A DNA stretch of 64,000 nt from Agapanthus africanus (taxonomy: Eukaryota; Streptophyta; Magnoliopsida; Asparagales; Amaryllidaceae), in contig JASDDO010000026.1 in NCBI GenBank assembly GCA_030015575.1, positions 188,257,739 to 188,321,738 on the forward strand, in the 5' to 3' direction. The position numbers and the translations under genes were made by a program. A model generated the notes under the pieces. It worked only from the letters and a program-made list of their open reading frames with translations, was not told the origin of the DNA and did not search any database. This document shows, piece after piece, positions 10,293 through 19,680 of this stretch (positions within the stretch are counted from its first letter, which is position 1; every line of letters begins with the position of its first letter).

Positions 10293-10340
10293 GCCCCGTC
10301 ATTACCCGTTAGGTTACTTAACTAACGACAGAGCGGGGGC
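10293..10340 (-). promoter_or_regulatory. Nested stem structure in Cop-1 leader
   Basis: An outer pairing GCCCCG (10293-10298) / CGGGGGC (10334-10340, one bulged G) encloses CGTTAG (10307-10312) / CTAACG (10322-10327). NA-2 has GTCCCG (20737-20742) / CGGGGAC (20778-20784) around the same inner stem, a C-G to T-A pair swap. The region is among the best conserved parts of these leaders. Confidence 0.55.
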
Positions 10341-11333
10341 TGGGCTAGCGCGTCTGTAAAACATAAGCAACGCCTAAATAATATCATATATAGATATACT
10401 GCAATGATAAACATTTCAGATCACAGATAAATACATTGGATATACTAGGAATCTGTAATTTGTACGAGCCTGTAACAAAAACAGATTACACGGTCGCGGT
10501 GAATAGCCAAAACCCCACCCAAGACCCCTACGGGTGCGGCAAACTACCCGCCAAGTACCCGAAGCGTAGCAACCTCCCTCATCTCCATGAGTAGGCCACT
10601 CGACACTTCGGCATACCCGGTAGTTTGTGCACCCCTCCATGGGTCTATCCTAGGAGCAAAAACAGTAAAAAGAAATTATACAATGACGGCTACAACCCCG
10701 ACCCGGTTGTGCGGCCATACAAATAATTATTACATCAATTTACAAATTTACATGAATTGCAAGAAAAGAAAACTCTCGTCTCACAACCCCCGGCTATTCA
10801 CCCGCGACAATCCAACATATTTATATACACATTCCAGCACATTACAGATCATGTATAACCCCGACTAATCGACTTATAGCGATTAGCCGACGTTCAATAC
10901 ATGCAAACATTACAGATATAACCATCATAGTCAAAGTGCAGTGAAGTTCGGAAAAAATACGGAATTATAGGACCCTAAAAGGAAATTTCTTTTCTGGAAA
11001 ATCTGGGCACATATAATATATTCCAAAAATCCCAAAACCAACACATACACACACTGCACGAAAAACGATGCACAGAAGACGACAAAGCGCGGCGGTTCCG
11101 CGGCGGATACCTAGCTCGCGCGGCGGAAGGGCGGCGGTTTGGACGAATTACTGTATCGTTTTTCTTGGGTGTTCACACAAAACCCTGAGCCGAATTTACA
11201 AGTATAAAGTTTTTCATTTTGAGCAAAAAAAATTTCAACAGAAACTCAGTTTTTTGTAAAAGTTTGGTTTTTGGATTTTTCCGGTTCCGAACTTCGTTAC
11301 ACTTCACTACCAAGCTAGTTTAAGTTTAGTTAG

Positions 11334-11345
11334 GCTCTGATACCA
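11334..11345 (-). other. Cop-1 primer binding site (tRNA-iMet)
   Basis: The sense strand reads TGGTATCAGAGC one base downstream of the 5' LTR, complementary to the 3' end of plant initiator-methionine tRNA. Confidence 0.93.
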
Positions 11346-11346
11346 C

Positions 11347-13529
11347 TGTAAGTCCACGTTGCGACCCCCGGTTCTTACGGGGAGGCGGAAACGGTATAAA
11401 ATCAAAATTTTAACGCAAGAGGCAACATGGACTAAGCTAGGTCGGGATCTTTACCTAAACTAAAACTAGCATACTAAGCTAAAGATATTTAGCTACTCGG
11501 ATGAAGATGGTTATACCTAAACTTGAACTCCTTCTCTTCAAGCTCCGATGGTTGTTCGATGGCTCCTTCTCGTTGTCTCCGTACGCCGAAGATAGATCCA
11601 CTTGAAAGCTCCAACCTTTAGCTCCTTCTTCGTTCTTTGAAGAAACTAGTTCACTTGGTTTGCTAAACCTAGTGAACTAGAATGAGTAGAGAGGAAATAG
11701 AATAGGATTTTATCTATGGTTCTTGATTCTCAACTCATGAGACAAGAGAACCATAAATCAAGAGAGGGAGCAAGAGGTTTAGGGTGAGAGCAAGAGGAGA
11801 GCTCAAGAACAAGAGAGAGAATGAGCAAGAAAGAATGAGCAACTCTTTTGTCTTTCACCCTCTCATAATCCAAAGTGATCATAACTCATCATATCAAAAA
11901 AGTCTTATGTGATGGTTAGAAGCAACCATAACCTTATCATGTCATGCACTCATTTTACTCAAATGAGCAAGCAAGAAAAAGTCTTTGGCATGAAATGATA
12001 ACCATGGTTATCATGATGGTCAACTAGTCAAGCCTAGTCAACCGGTCAACAAGTCAACAAAAGTCAACAAGTCAACAAAGTCAACAAGTCAACAAAAGTC
12101 AACAAGTCAACAACCATATCACCATAATACTTAATTAATATAATAGTTAATCACATATCATATTCTCATTAGGGTTGAGCATAAAGTCAAATAGTCAACG
12201 GTCAACTGTCAACAACCCTAATGAGAATCCGCTGCCTCTGCCTCCCTGTCAACTGTGCATACACACCCGCATCCGCGTTCCGAGGAACACGAATGCAAAC
12301 TGGATAAATCCAATCCCATAAGGTACACTAGGATCTGGCTTAAACCAAAGCCTGCTAGTGTAAACTGTCCGGACACTGTACGTGCACAAGTGCACGGATG
12401 TGACCGAACCCTGTCGCAAAACCATGCGACCTGTCGCAATACCATGCGACCTCTACTCTTTTGCCTAAAGGCGAAAAGCTTTCTGTGTGGGACTCTAAAG
12501 ACTCGACACTACGCTGGCAGTGGGTTTAACCACAGACCGCAAGCGGCACTAGCTGTGCGTAACGGTCCCCAGGTAATGCCGACAAGAAGACCGACGAGGA
12601 GAAACCCATCTGAACTCCTACTGAGCCTGAGTGTGACATTCTCCGTACAGTCCGGTCTGTTCGTCTGATACATCGCATGGCGGGCCTAGGGGGCGGTAAA
12701 CGTCAGTCCCCCAATAGCGGTACAAGTCGTGCCGGAGTGAAGCCCAATACACCCTGAGATAACACTGGAAACCTACCAGTATATCTCGTTTGCCCTGGCC
12801 AGGGACTACTCGTGTAATGGCTCTCCTAGACACAGCGCGATGTCAACCCCCAATACCGGGAGAGACGAATCCTGTCTAACCGTCACTGCCTCCAAGTGCT
12901 TCGGGACTGCACCCAACCACCACCTGTTTGCACGACTCCTTTGAGCCGTGGTAGGGTAGTGATCAAAGTACAGTGGGAACACACCCGAGGCGAAGTGACA
13001 GTGTCAAGTCAGCGGACTAAGCTGTACTCATGTCACCTGGGAACTGATAACTGACGATAGGTATAATACCAACTAGTCAGTTCCCGACGAGTCCTGTCCA
13101 GTGTACCCGTAACCTAACGAGCACCCGCATACTATCTCAAGTACGACGTACTGACGGCTGTGGGACAGACCGTCTCCCACACTGGGATGAGAAGCGCATG
13201 CGCTGGTCTACTCCGGAGTATCGATGACCTGTCTCGATAGTCCTACGACCAGGGACCTGAATAAGGATGTGCTTATAGATTACCCAGCCCCCACTAGTGT
13301 GACTGCCATCACAACGCTGGTAATCAAGCAAAGATCCTAAGGGCTCCACTAATGCGTATAAGTGATATACTGAAATAAACACAAGTACACATTGAAGTAA
13401 AAACAAACCAAGTAGCATACTACTATTTTGAGCAAGATTGTATATACAAGGTGAATATCCCAAGCATCCATTAAGTAATATACAAACTAGTATGATACAG
13501 TAATGGCCTCTAGGGCATATACACTAACA
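11347..13529 (-). repeat. Cop-1 5' LTR
   Basis: This LTR is 2183 bp, with plus-strand ends TGTAAGTCC and ACTAACA. It carries the TTGAC array (12018-12213), a copy of the 3485-3531 inverted repeat with one arm base changed (11712-11758), and the TATCGA/TCGATA hairpin (13219-13239). It should hold the promoter. I cannot place the transcription start. Confidence 0.93.
12018..12213 (-). promoter_or_regulatory. W-box-like TTGAC array in Cop-1 5' LTR
   Basis: This is the same array as in the 3' LTR with one extra 18-bp unit. It lies in the LTR that would drive Cop-1 transcription. Similar clusters occur in the Cop-2 LTR (about 28519-28695) and the Cop-3 LTR (about 33038-33105, eight TTGAC in about 70 bp). 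Confidence 0.55.
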
Positions 13530-13534
13530 CTTTT
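13530..13534. repeat. Target-site duplication of Cop-1, right copy
   Basis: CTTTT, matching 3115-3119, directly follows the outer LTR terminus ACTAACA. Confidence 0.93.
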
Positions 13535-14049
13535 GATATAGGAAATGTTCAAAACATTATCCATCAATACAAAATTATATCCTTTCTTTACTAATAAAGA
13601 GACTGATATGATTTTTTATATCAGGTTCGGTATCTAATAGCATTTGTTCAGAATCAATGTATTCGTAATACAGGGTGACAGTGACCAACAGACTTGGCTG
13701 CAACACTTGCCCCGTTTTCTGTCTCATGAAACTTATCACCCGTTCTCAGTTTTTCTACCCTTTTGTAGCCCTATGTAACAGATTACATATCTGGGATCCT
13801 GATCTGGTATCATATACCCAGGATGCAGAGGATACTGAGAAACAGTTCTTTGTAATGAACACATCCGAAGGAGATGCATCATATGCACTTTCTTCGTTTG
13901 GGCGGCATAGGAATTCTGGTATTCCCCAATTTCCTGCTCTGTCTTATAACAATTATAAGTTGGAGCGGGACCAACGTTCCCCAGCTCAGTATAACAAGCG
14001 GGTTCGGTCAATACATCCATTTTATTATCTTGATTAAGGCGTCATATGG
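13535..14049 (-). pseudogene. NA-1 remnant of short gag-start/protease frame
   Basis: This is the NA-1 counterpart of the 97-codon frame in NA-3 (40251-40544). The segment TEPACYTELGNV is shared. The NA-3 start codon is lost here, leaving an ATG nine codons downstream. A frameshift after about 45 codons destroys the protease-like end. Almost all of gag, including the zinc knuckle, is absent between the leader and the protease remnant. Confidence 0.75.
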
Positions 14050-14491
14050 TCGCTACCAGGAGAGAGAGAGAAGAAAACACTCTGCGTGCGCTCTTGCAAG
14101 ATCAGATTGGTTATATATTTTATCTAATCAGGATGGCTCCCACTGTTTTTATCAAATCTTTCTTCAAACCCTAAAAGGAAAGACTAGCCGGGATTAATTA
14201 CACTCTACAAGTTCGCCAATCTTTCAGCCAGGGCAGTGTCGGTACTTTGAGGGAGGTTTCCCGTGCTTTCGCACGGACCTAATTACTGTAAACCTCGTTT
14301 TCCCAGAGGCGTAACCCCGTTGACACCTTTCTAGACACCTACTTGATCGGCTAATTGCAAAGTGCAAAACTCTCCCAGGAGTAACAATTACTCGCAGTGG
14401 GTATCGGGATCCAACTATCACATAGAAGGTATGCAATCTCATTGCAAAATTTCAACACTTGAAACTCCCGATAATGGTTTTTACCCCTAGC

Positions 14492-14697
14492 ACCTATGAC
14501 CTTGGCTAAGGTCAACAAATCATAGGTACTAGTCAAGTTCTACCCGTCATTTCGTGATTAATTAGACCCACCCACATGACCCTTGGCTAAGGTCAACAAA
14601 GCCACATGACTGTCCTAACTAATCGCATCATATGCTGTGTAGGAAGACATCACTTAGCTACCGTACACTGTGCCTTGACTATGGTCAACAAACACAG
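14492..14697 (-). promoter_or_regulatory. Triple 20-nt motif in hairpins, NA-1 leader
   Basis: ACCTATGA (14492-14499) and TCATAGGT (14520-14527) frame CCTTGGCTAAGGTCAACAAA. CTGTG (14668-14672) and CACAG (14693-14697) frame CCTTGACTATGGTCAACAAA. A further copy lies at 14581-14600. The first stem is longer than in Cop-1 and one base pair differs on both arms (C-G here, T-A in Cop-1). The loop length is 20 in both framed copies. Confidence 0.65.
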
Positions 14698-14837
14698 CAC
14701 GAATACTAAGTACTCTACTTCCTAAAATGACGGAGGGTTGCGAATGGTTTTTGTGAAAACCTTTAACGCTTTGAACTTGATCTCGTTGCGGAATCAAATG
14801 GTTTTTAAATGGAATGTTTTTGAAGCTTTTCTAGTTT

Positions 14838-15078
14838 TGCTAAAGGGATCACTCCCGGTGAAGGGATCGTCGGCCCTTTCCTCGTCGAATGAGGTGCGGG
14901 ATATATCATATATATCACTGTGCAAAGCGAAAACTATAGAAGCGATCAAAGACAAACCGAGTGTGTAGCATCTGCCAGTTATTGCTAAAGGAGTCACTCC
15001 CGGTAAAGGGATCTCGGTCCTTTCCTCATCGAATAAGGTGCAGGATGTTCTATAATGAACACCGCGATGCAAAGCAAG
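14838..15078 (-). repeat. Two-copy leader repeat, NA-1
   Basis: Two copies of a unit of about 95 bp begin GCTAAAGG, continue TCACTCCCGGT and AAGGGATC, and end near a GCAAAGC block, about 145 bp apart. The same pair occurs in NA-3 (41334-41573) and NA-2 (20339-20570). I do not find it in the Cop-1 or Cop-2 leaders. Confidence 0.7.
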
Positions 15079-16052
15079 AACTGCAGCTACCTGTTTTTAT
15101 TTTGAAATTCGATTCCACAACATCAATTAGGTTTATTTTCTTTCATTAATCTCATTAATGAATATCCCATTATTTAAGTCCACCTAACCATTACAGATAA
15201 ATATAACGTACGCTTATGCCATCCGCATTCGCCTCGATGTCCCGTCTGCACCGTTAGGTTAGGTAACTAACGCCAGAGCGAGGCAGGGCTAGCGCGGGTG
15301 TAAAACATAAGCAACGTCTATATAATATATCATATACATTATATATAATATCTGTCACAGAACATCACATGATCACAGATAAATCACAGCAGAAGAAACA
15401 TATGAAATATTGGATATACTAGGACGTCCGTATTTTCAATACGAGCCAGTATAAAACACGGATTCCACGGTCGTGATGAATAGCCAAACCCACACCCCAA
15501 GACCCCTACGATAGCGGCAAGCAACCCTACCAATTCTAGGGTTAGGAGACCCGGGCTCGACTCCTCGAGTTGGTCTCCCACTGGACCCCAGAACCCGGTT
15601 ACTTGTGCTCCCCTCCTTGGGTCTATCCTAGTGCAGAAAAGTAAATAATATACATCAACGGTGACAACTTCCGCAACCTGGAAGCGCCCCAATAAAAGAA
15701 TATTACATACAAGTTTTTACATGAATAAAAATGAAAAACACTCATCTCACATAAAAACCCCCGGCTATTCGAACACGACGATCCAACATAACATATCCAG
15801 CAACACATAACATCACATGTCATCAACGTAAGTAAATATGCGCATCCCAATTGTCGTTGACATATAGCAACGAAACCGGCGATATCACATATTACACTTA
15901 CGGTCACAGAAAAGAAAGTGTAAAACTACAACAGTTGGAATCCGCAACCACCTCAGACATCGCATGCCTGACCAAATGAATTCTTTAGACATCGCATGCC
16001 TAACAATTATAAACCCCGCATTTTAGTCTCATTATCGAAAACTCTTTTCAAT

Positions 16053-16339
16053 ATCAAGTCGGGCAATTCAACAAGATTCCCGACATTCTGATCGAATGCT
16101 CGTCGCAAACTTCAGTAGACGGCCACACCCCCGACGCCGTCGACAAAGTGCACCAAGGCGGAACACCGCTGCCGCGAGCACCCGAACGGATGCTTTCGGC
16201 GACGGGGTTCTCCTACAGTCACTTGGTCGGGGCTATGGAGTGAGGCTGTCTATTAAGTTTACCCGGCGAGTATCCGCGTACGCTACGTGATTGCGACGGA
16301 CTTTTGATCGCATCAAAATTCCGTGGCAACCGATCAAGT
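16053..16339. repeat. 273-bp GC-rich insert flanked by 7-bp repeats (NA-1)
   Basis: ATCAAGT at 16053-16059 and 16333-16339 bracket 273 bp that is clearly richer in G+C than its surroundings. NA-3 has the same insert with the same bracketing repeats (42549-42835). NA-4 lacks it and reads ATATGAT at the junction (63296-63302). An antisense frame at 16096-16290 is open in both copies and arginine-rich, but coding is unproven. The origin is unknown: it could be a captured host fragment or a small transposon. Confidence 0.6.
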
Positions 16340-17193
16340 GAGACTAAAGTGCTATGTTTATAACATTCATTCAGTTATCACATAACTTTTGTGAATTCCA
16401 ATTATTGTATCCCATTCCAGATAAACAGAAAATGTTAAACTTTTCGATCGAACAGTCAAACACCCAAGTTTTCCCGATACAGCTCAACACATGAAATAAG
16501 TCTAACAACATTCCGTTCGTGCCTCAGTACCAACGGTCCAGCCGTAGAAGGGTCAAGCCAACGCCTCACATATGGCACGCCGTACTGCCCCAAACCCGAA
16601 GGTTCAAAGGGCAGTTCAAGACGGTCACATAATCGAGTTAAGGTTTGTTGTCTTCTAGAGGGTCCATCGAGTTACTTGCACTACTTAGAACGTCTTTTAG
16701 ACTACGGAAAAATCCAACACTTGGAAATTTCCCGACAGGGGAAAAATTGGGTATTTATATCCGGTCGAACTTTTTAACATATTCTAAAAATTATCCGGAA
16801 AGACACAAAGACGAAATTTGATACCCCGATCGAAACACCGAATCCCCAAAACAACTCCAGAAAAATTCAACTGTTGAAAAAATATTAAAAATACCCAGGA
16901 AAACCAGCACTGTTAAATAGGAGTTACTGTGCAAACATCACCTCACAACACGACAAACAGGCCGTGGTTCCGCCGCACGAGCCATGCTCGTGCCGCGGAA
17001 GCGCGGCGCTTTAATGGAATTAGGGCATCGAAATTTACAGTAACTCTTAGATATTCCTACTGATATTTCTACATATTTTTAATACTGAAAAATCCCTGTT
17101 TTTAGAAAAAGTCCAGAGAGCCATTTTGTGATCGGGTTTCGGGTTCGTTCGGACTTCAAATTCCGTCTAGACTTCGCCTAAGGCTCTAGCTAG

Positions 17194-17205
17194 GCTCTGA
17201 TGCCA
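17194..17205 (-). other. NA-1 primer binding site
   Basis: The sense strand reads TGGCATCAGAGC, one mismatch from the iMet-complementary sequence, one base inside the 5' LTR. Confidence 0.85.
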
Positions 17206-17206
17206 C

Positions 17207-19431
17207 TGTTGGGTTCCTAGGAACCCTAATGTGGTCTCACAAGGCATCAACCATGCCAATTTCAAATTTTAACGTGCCGAGAAACCCTAATCTAAGGATC
17301 GTTAGCTAGATGTCTAGGCGAAAATGATCTAGTTAACAACTTAACTACAAAGAAACGGAAATACAACCTTTGTAGATCCGGTTCTCCACCTCCATAGCTC
17401 CGCAATGAAGTCTCCACGCTGTCCATAACAAGTCCCGGGCTCTAGCGTCGGATTCATCGGAGAATGGACGGGCTAGGTCATCGATGTCCATGCCGAAGAT
17501 GATCTACGTCGAGGCATCGCTAAATCAAGCTCCGACTTCACCAAGTCAAGAAACTTGTGAAGAAAACACACTCTACTACTTGGCAAGAGGTAGAGGATGA
17601 AGAAATAGGAGTTGGGTTCATTTTAGAATTGGATTTCTCACTCTTTATCATCAATCACCATTGATGACCTAAGCTTTCTTCATGATAGATATGAAGAAGA
17701 AGAAGAAAGTTATGATAAGTTTTTTGAAAATGATAAATAAATCAATACTTATCATTTACTAACCCTTGGTTAGTTGTAGAGAATGGACCTTGGTTAACTT
17801 GAATGGTTAGGGTTAAGGATGAGACAAGAATGGTGACTAAGTTAAAGTTTCAAGAAACTTCAACTACAAACAAAACTAGCAACCATTCTTTTTCTCTTTA
17901 CCTTTTTCTTTTTCCAAAATAAACAAAAGAATAAATAAATGAATAAGTAAATAAAAAGAAAACCCTAATCATAAACCTAACCATGGTCTAATTCTTTACA
18001 CTAACCCTAGCTTGCATGTATCATCAAACATTATACAATCATGTGCACAAAATATATCACATATACAATGTGCACAAACCAAGTGAGTAAATCCATTTAA
18101 AGTGAACCAATACTAGTTAATGCAAAGTAATATATCAAATATATAATTATACATTAAATCATTAAATCAACACTTGATCCAATGATCCGGTCATATCGCA
18201 TATAACCGGCTAGTATCCAATGTATCGGCTTATCGAATCAATCCTTGATTCGATAACTAGGTTATATCGCATACAACCATTCGACACACATTCATCACGA
18301 GAATGAAATACGGTATCACATACACGCATTATTCACGGTCCCGCACATATCTCATATGCGCTCCTATTTCGTTTCGCTTGAGCCAGGAAACCTCTGTGTA
18401 GAACTCTAAAGACTCGTCAATACGCCGGCAGCGGATGATCATCATATCAAACACCCACAAGCCGCAAGCGGTCTGCTAAACGTAACGGCCACCCGGGTAT
18501 TGAGCGATCAGAAGATCGACGAGCAAGCCCGCTCACACTCCTGCGAATCCAACCAGTAACACTTAGCGTACGGTCCGGTCTGTTCGTCTGATATGTCGCA
18601 TATCTTGCCTAGGGGTGGCAAACGTCAGACCCCAATAGCTCGATAAGTCATGCCGACTTGAGGTCCATAACATTCGTGAAACTACTGATAACTCTTACCA
18701 GTATATCACTGCAACCCTGGCCAGGGATTTCCTGTTATGGCCAGTCGAGCATAGCACAACATCAACCCCGAATACCGGGAGATACGAATCCCCTCCTATC
18801 GCTCATTGCCTCCATGTGAATCGGGACTGTACCCAAAAACCACCTGTTTGCACGACTCAGTAGAGCCGTGGTAGGGTGGAAATCAAAGCACAGTGGGAGA
18901 CACACAAGACTCTATGATGATCTCGGGTCAACAGACTAAGCTGTACCAGTGTCACCAGAGAACTGCCATCTGACGTGAGGTATAATACCATCTGGGAGTT
19001 CTCGGCGAGTCCGTTCAGTGTACCCAGTCTCCACTGAGCACCCGCATACCATCTCCGATGTCAAACACCAATGGATATGGGATCATCCATCGCCCATCGC
19101 ATGGGTCGAGAAGATATACGCTAGTCTACTCTGGAATATCGATGCCCCGTCTCGATATTCCCTCGACTAGGAACAATGAAGGATGTACTCATTGACTACC
19201 CAGGCCCCACTAGTATGATCTGCATCATAGTCCTGGAAGTCGAGTACACATCCTAAGGGCTTTATCAACATGTAACCAGAGAGACAGAAAGTATACATGT
19301 TAAGATAAAGAGCAACCAGATAGCGTACTATCATGTCGAGCAAGAAAGTCCTACCTATATATGTCCCAGCATCCACTACAATATACATCTAATGTACAGT
19401 AATGGCCTCTAGAGAATACATATAACTAACA
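17207..19431 (-). repeat. NA-1 5' LTR
   Basis: This LTR is 2225 bp. The plus strand begins TGTTGGGTTCCTAGG and ends ACTAACA. It shares a core with the other LTRs in the window but is a different family from Cop-1. It contains the best copy of the LTR hairpin at 19133-19161 and another perfect stem, TCATCAAT/ATTGATGA (17648-17667). It is followed by AAGAC, the presumed right target duplication. The left copy lies outside the window. Confidence 0.92.
19133..19161 (-). promoter_or_regulatory. Conserved LTR hairpin (best copy)
   Basis: GGAATATCGA (19133-19142) and TCGATATTCC (19152-19161) form a perfect 10-bp stem with a 9-nt loop, TGCCCCGTC. The inner pairing TATCGA/TCGATA recurs in most LTRs of the window, with outer pairs differing between families. 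It lies roughly 270-300 nt into the LTR in the sense direction. Function is unknown. It could be a protein-binding palindrome or an RNA structure. Confidence 0.6.
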
Positions 19432-19680
19432 AAGACAACTGAATAGTCCTATCCGTTTCCTCCAGAACCGGAAACCATCCTCGAATAAATTCCTTCGAGT
19501 TCGTATATAACCATACGATGGTTTTGTCCAACGGAAGTGGACGTTCGTAGTAATACGGGGTGTCCAGGAGAAAAGGGTAATAGTAGGAGTAGCAATGAGG
19601 TTTGCAACTCTGACAATCCAAAAGCCAGTGTTTAAGAAAGTTTGATTAATTTTGGTCACTGAGTCATAGTCTTATGGTCG
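19432..19680 (-). other. NA-2 unidentified interior sequence
   Basis: The sequence just after the leader does not resemble the gag of Cop-1 or the short frame of NA-3. Two overlapping minus-strand frames are open to the NA-1 junction. One contains SCKPHCYSYYYPFLLDTPYY and later EFIRGWFPVLEETDR. Neither has a good ATG. I do not recognise a product. It may be an acquired or strongly diverged segment. Confidence 0.4.

Larger units (their letters stand above)
9250..11333 (-). other. Cop-1 untranslated leader
   Basis: About 2.1 kb lies between the PBS and the polyprotein ATG. No convincing coding frame is seen. It holds the three-copy 20-nt motif with hairpins (9748-9957), a duplicated short hairpin (10166-10214) and a nested stem structure (10293-10340). 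It also holds a block near 10490-10560 that recurs in the other copia leaders (AATAGCCAAAACCCCACCC). Confidence 0.8.
3120..13529 (-). mobile_element. Cop-1: full-length Ty1/copia retrotransposon, Angela-like, coding-complete
   Basis: This complete 10.4-kb element is on the minus strand. It has a 5' LTR at 11347-13529, a PBS, a leader of about 2.1 kb, one open Gag-Pol frame, a polypurine tract and a 3' LTR at 3120-5284, bounded by the 5-bp duplication CTTTT. The LTR ends are TG..CA except for one change at the inner edge of the 3' LTR. By eye the LTRs differ by about 20 substitutions plus one 18-bp repeat unit, roughly 1%, so the insertion is recent. The LTR terminus, with ATATGCCCTAGAGGC, resembles my recollection of BARE/WIS/Angela elements. 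I place it near that lineage by inference. It sits inside NA-1. Confidence 0.95.
14050..17193 (-). other. NA-1 untranslated leader
   Basis: This non-coding leader of about 3.1 kb is longer than that of Cop-1. It contains hairpin-framed 20-nt motifs (14492-14697), a two-copy repeat absent from Cop-1 (14838-15078), the short hairpin at 15142-15162, the nested-stem region (about 15230-15290) and a 273-bp GC-rich insert flanked by ATCAAGT (16053-16339). No complete gene is seen. Confidence 0.75.

Noticed and set aside
11334..11345. tRNA-like sequence near the LTRs
   Set aside because: Only the 12 bases complementary to the tRNA 3' end are present. These are primer binding sites, not tRNA genes.
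13735..14020. Possible separate small gene in NA-1 (94 codons)
   Set aside because: It is the frameshifted counterpart of the NA-3 short frame. Its second half is an out-of-frame reading of the protease region.
16096..16290. Arginine-rich 64-codon antisense frame kept open in NA-1 and NA-3
   Set aside because: Not called as a gene: two recently related copies are too few to show selection, and high G+C lowers stop frequency. It is kept only as part of the insert finding.
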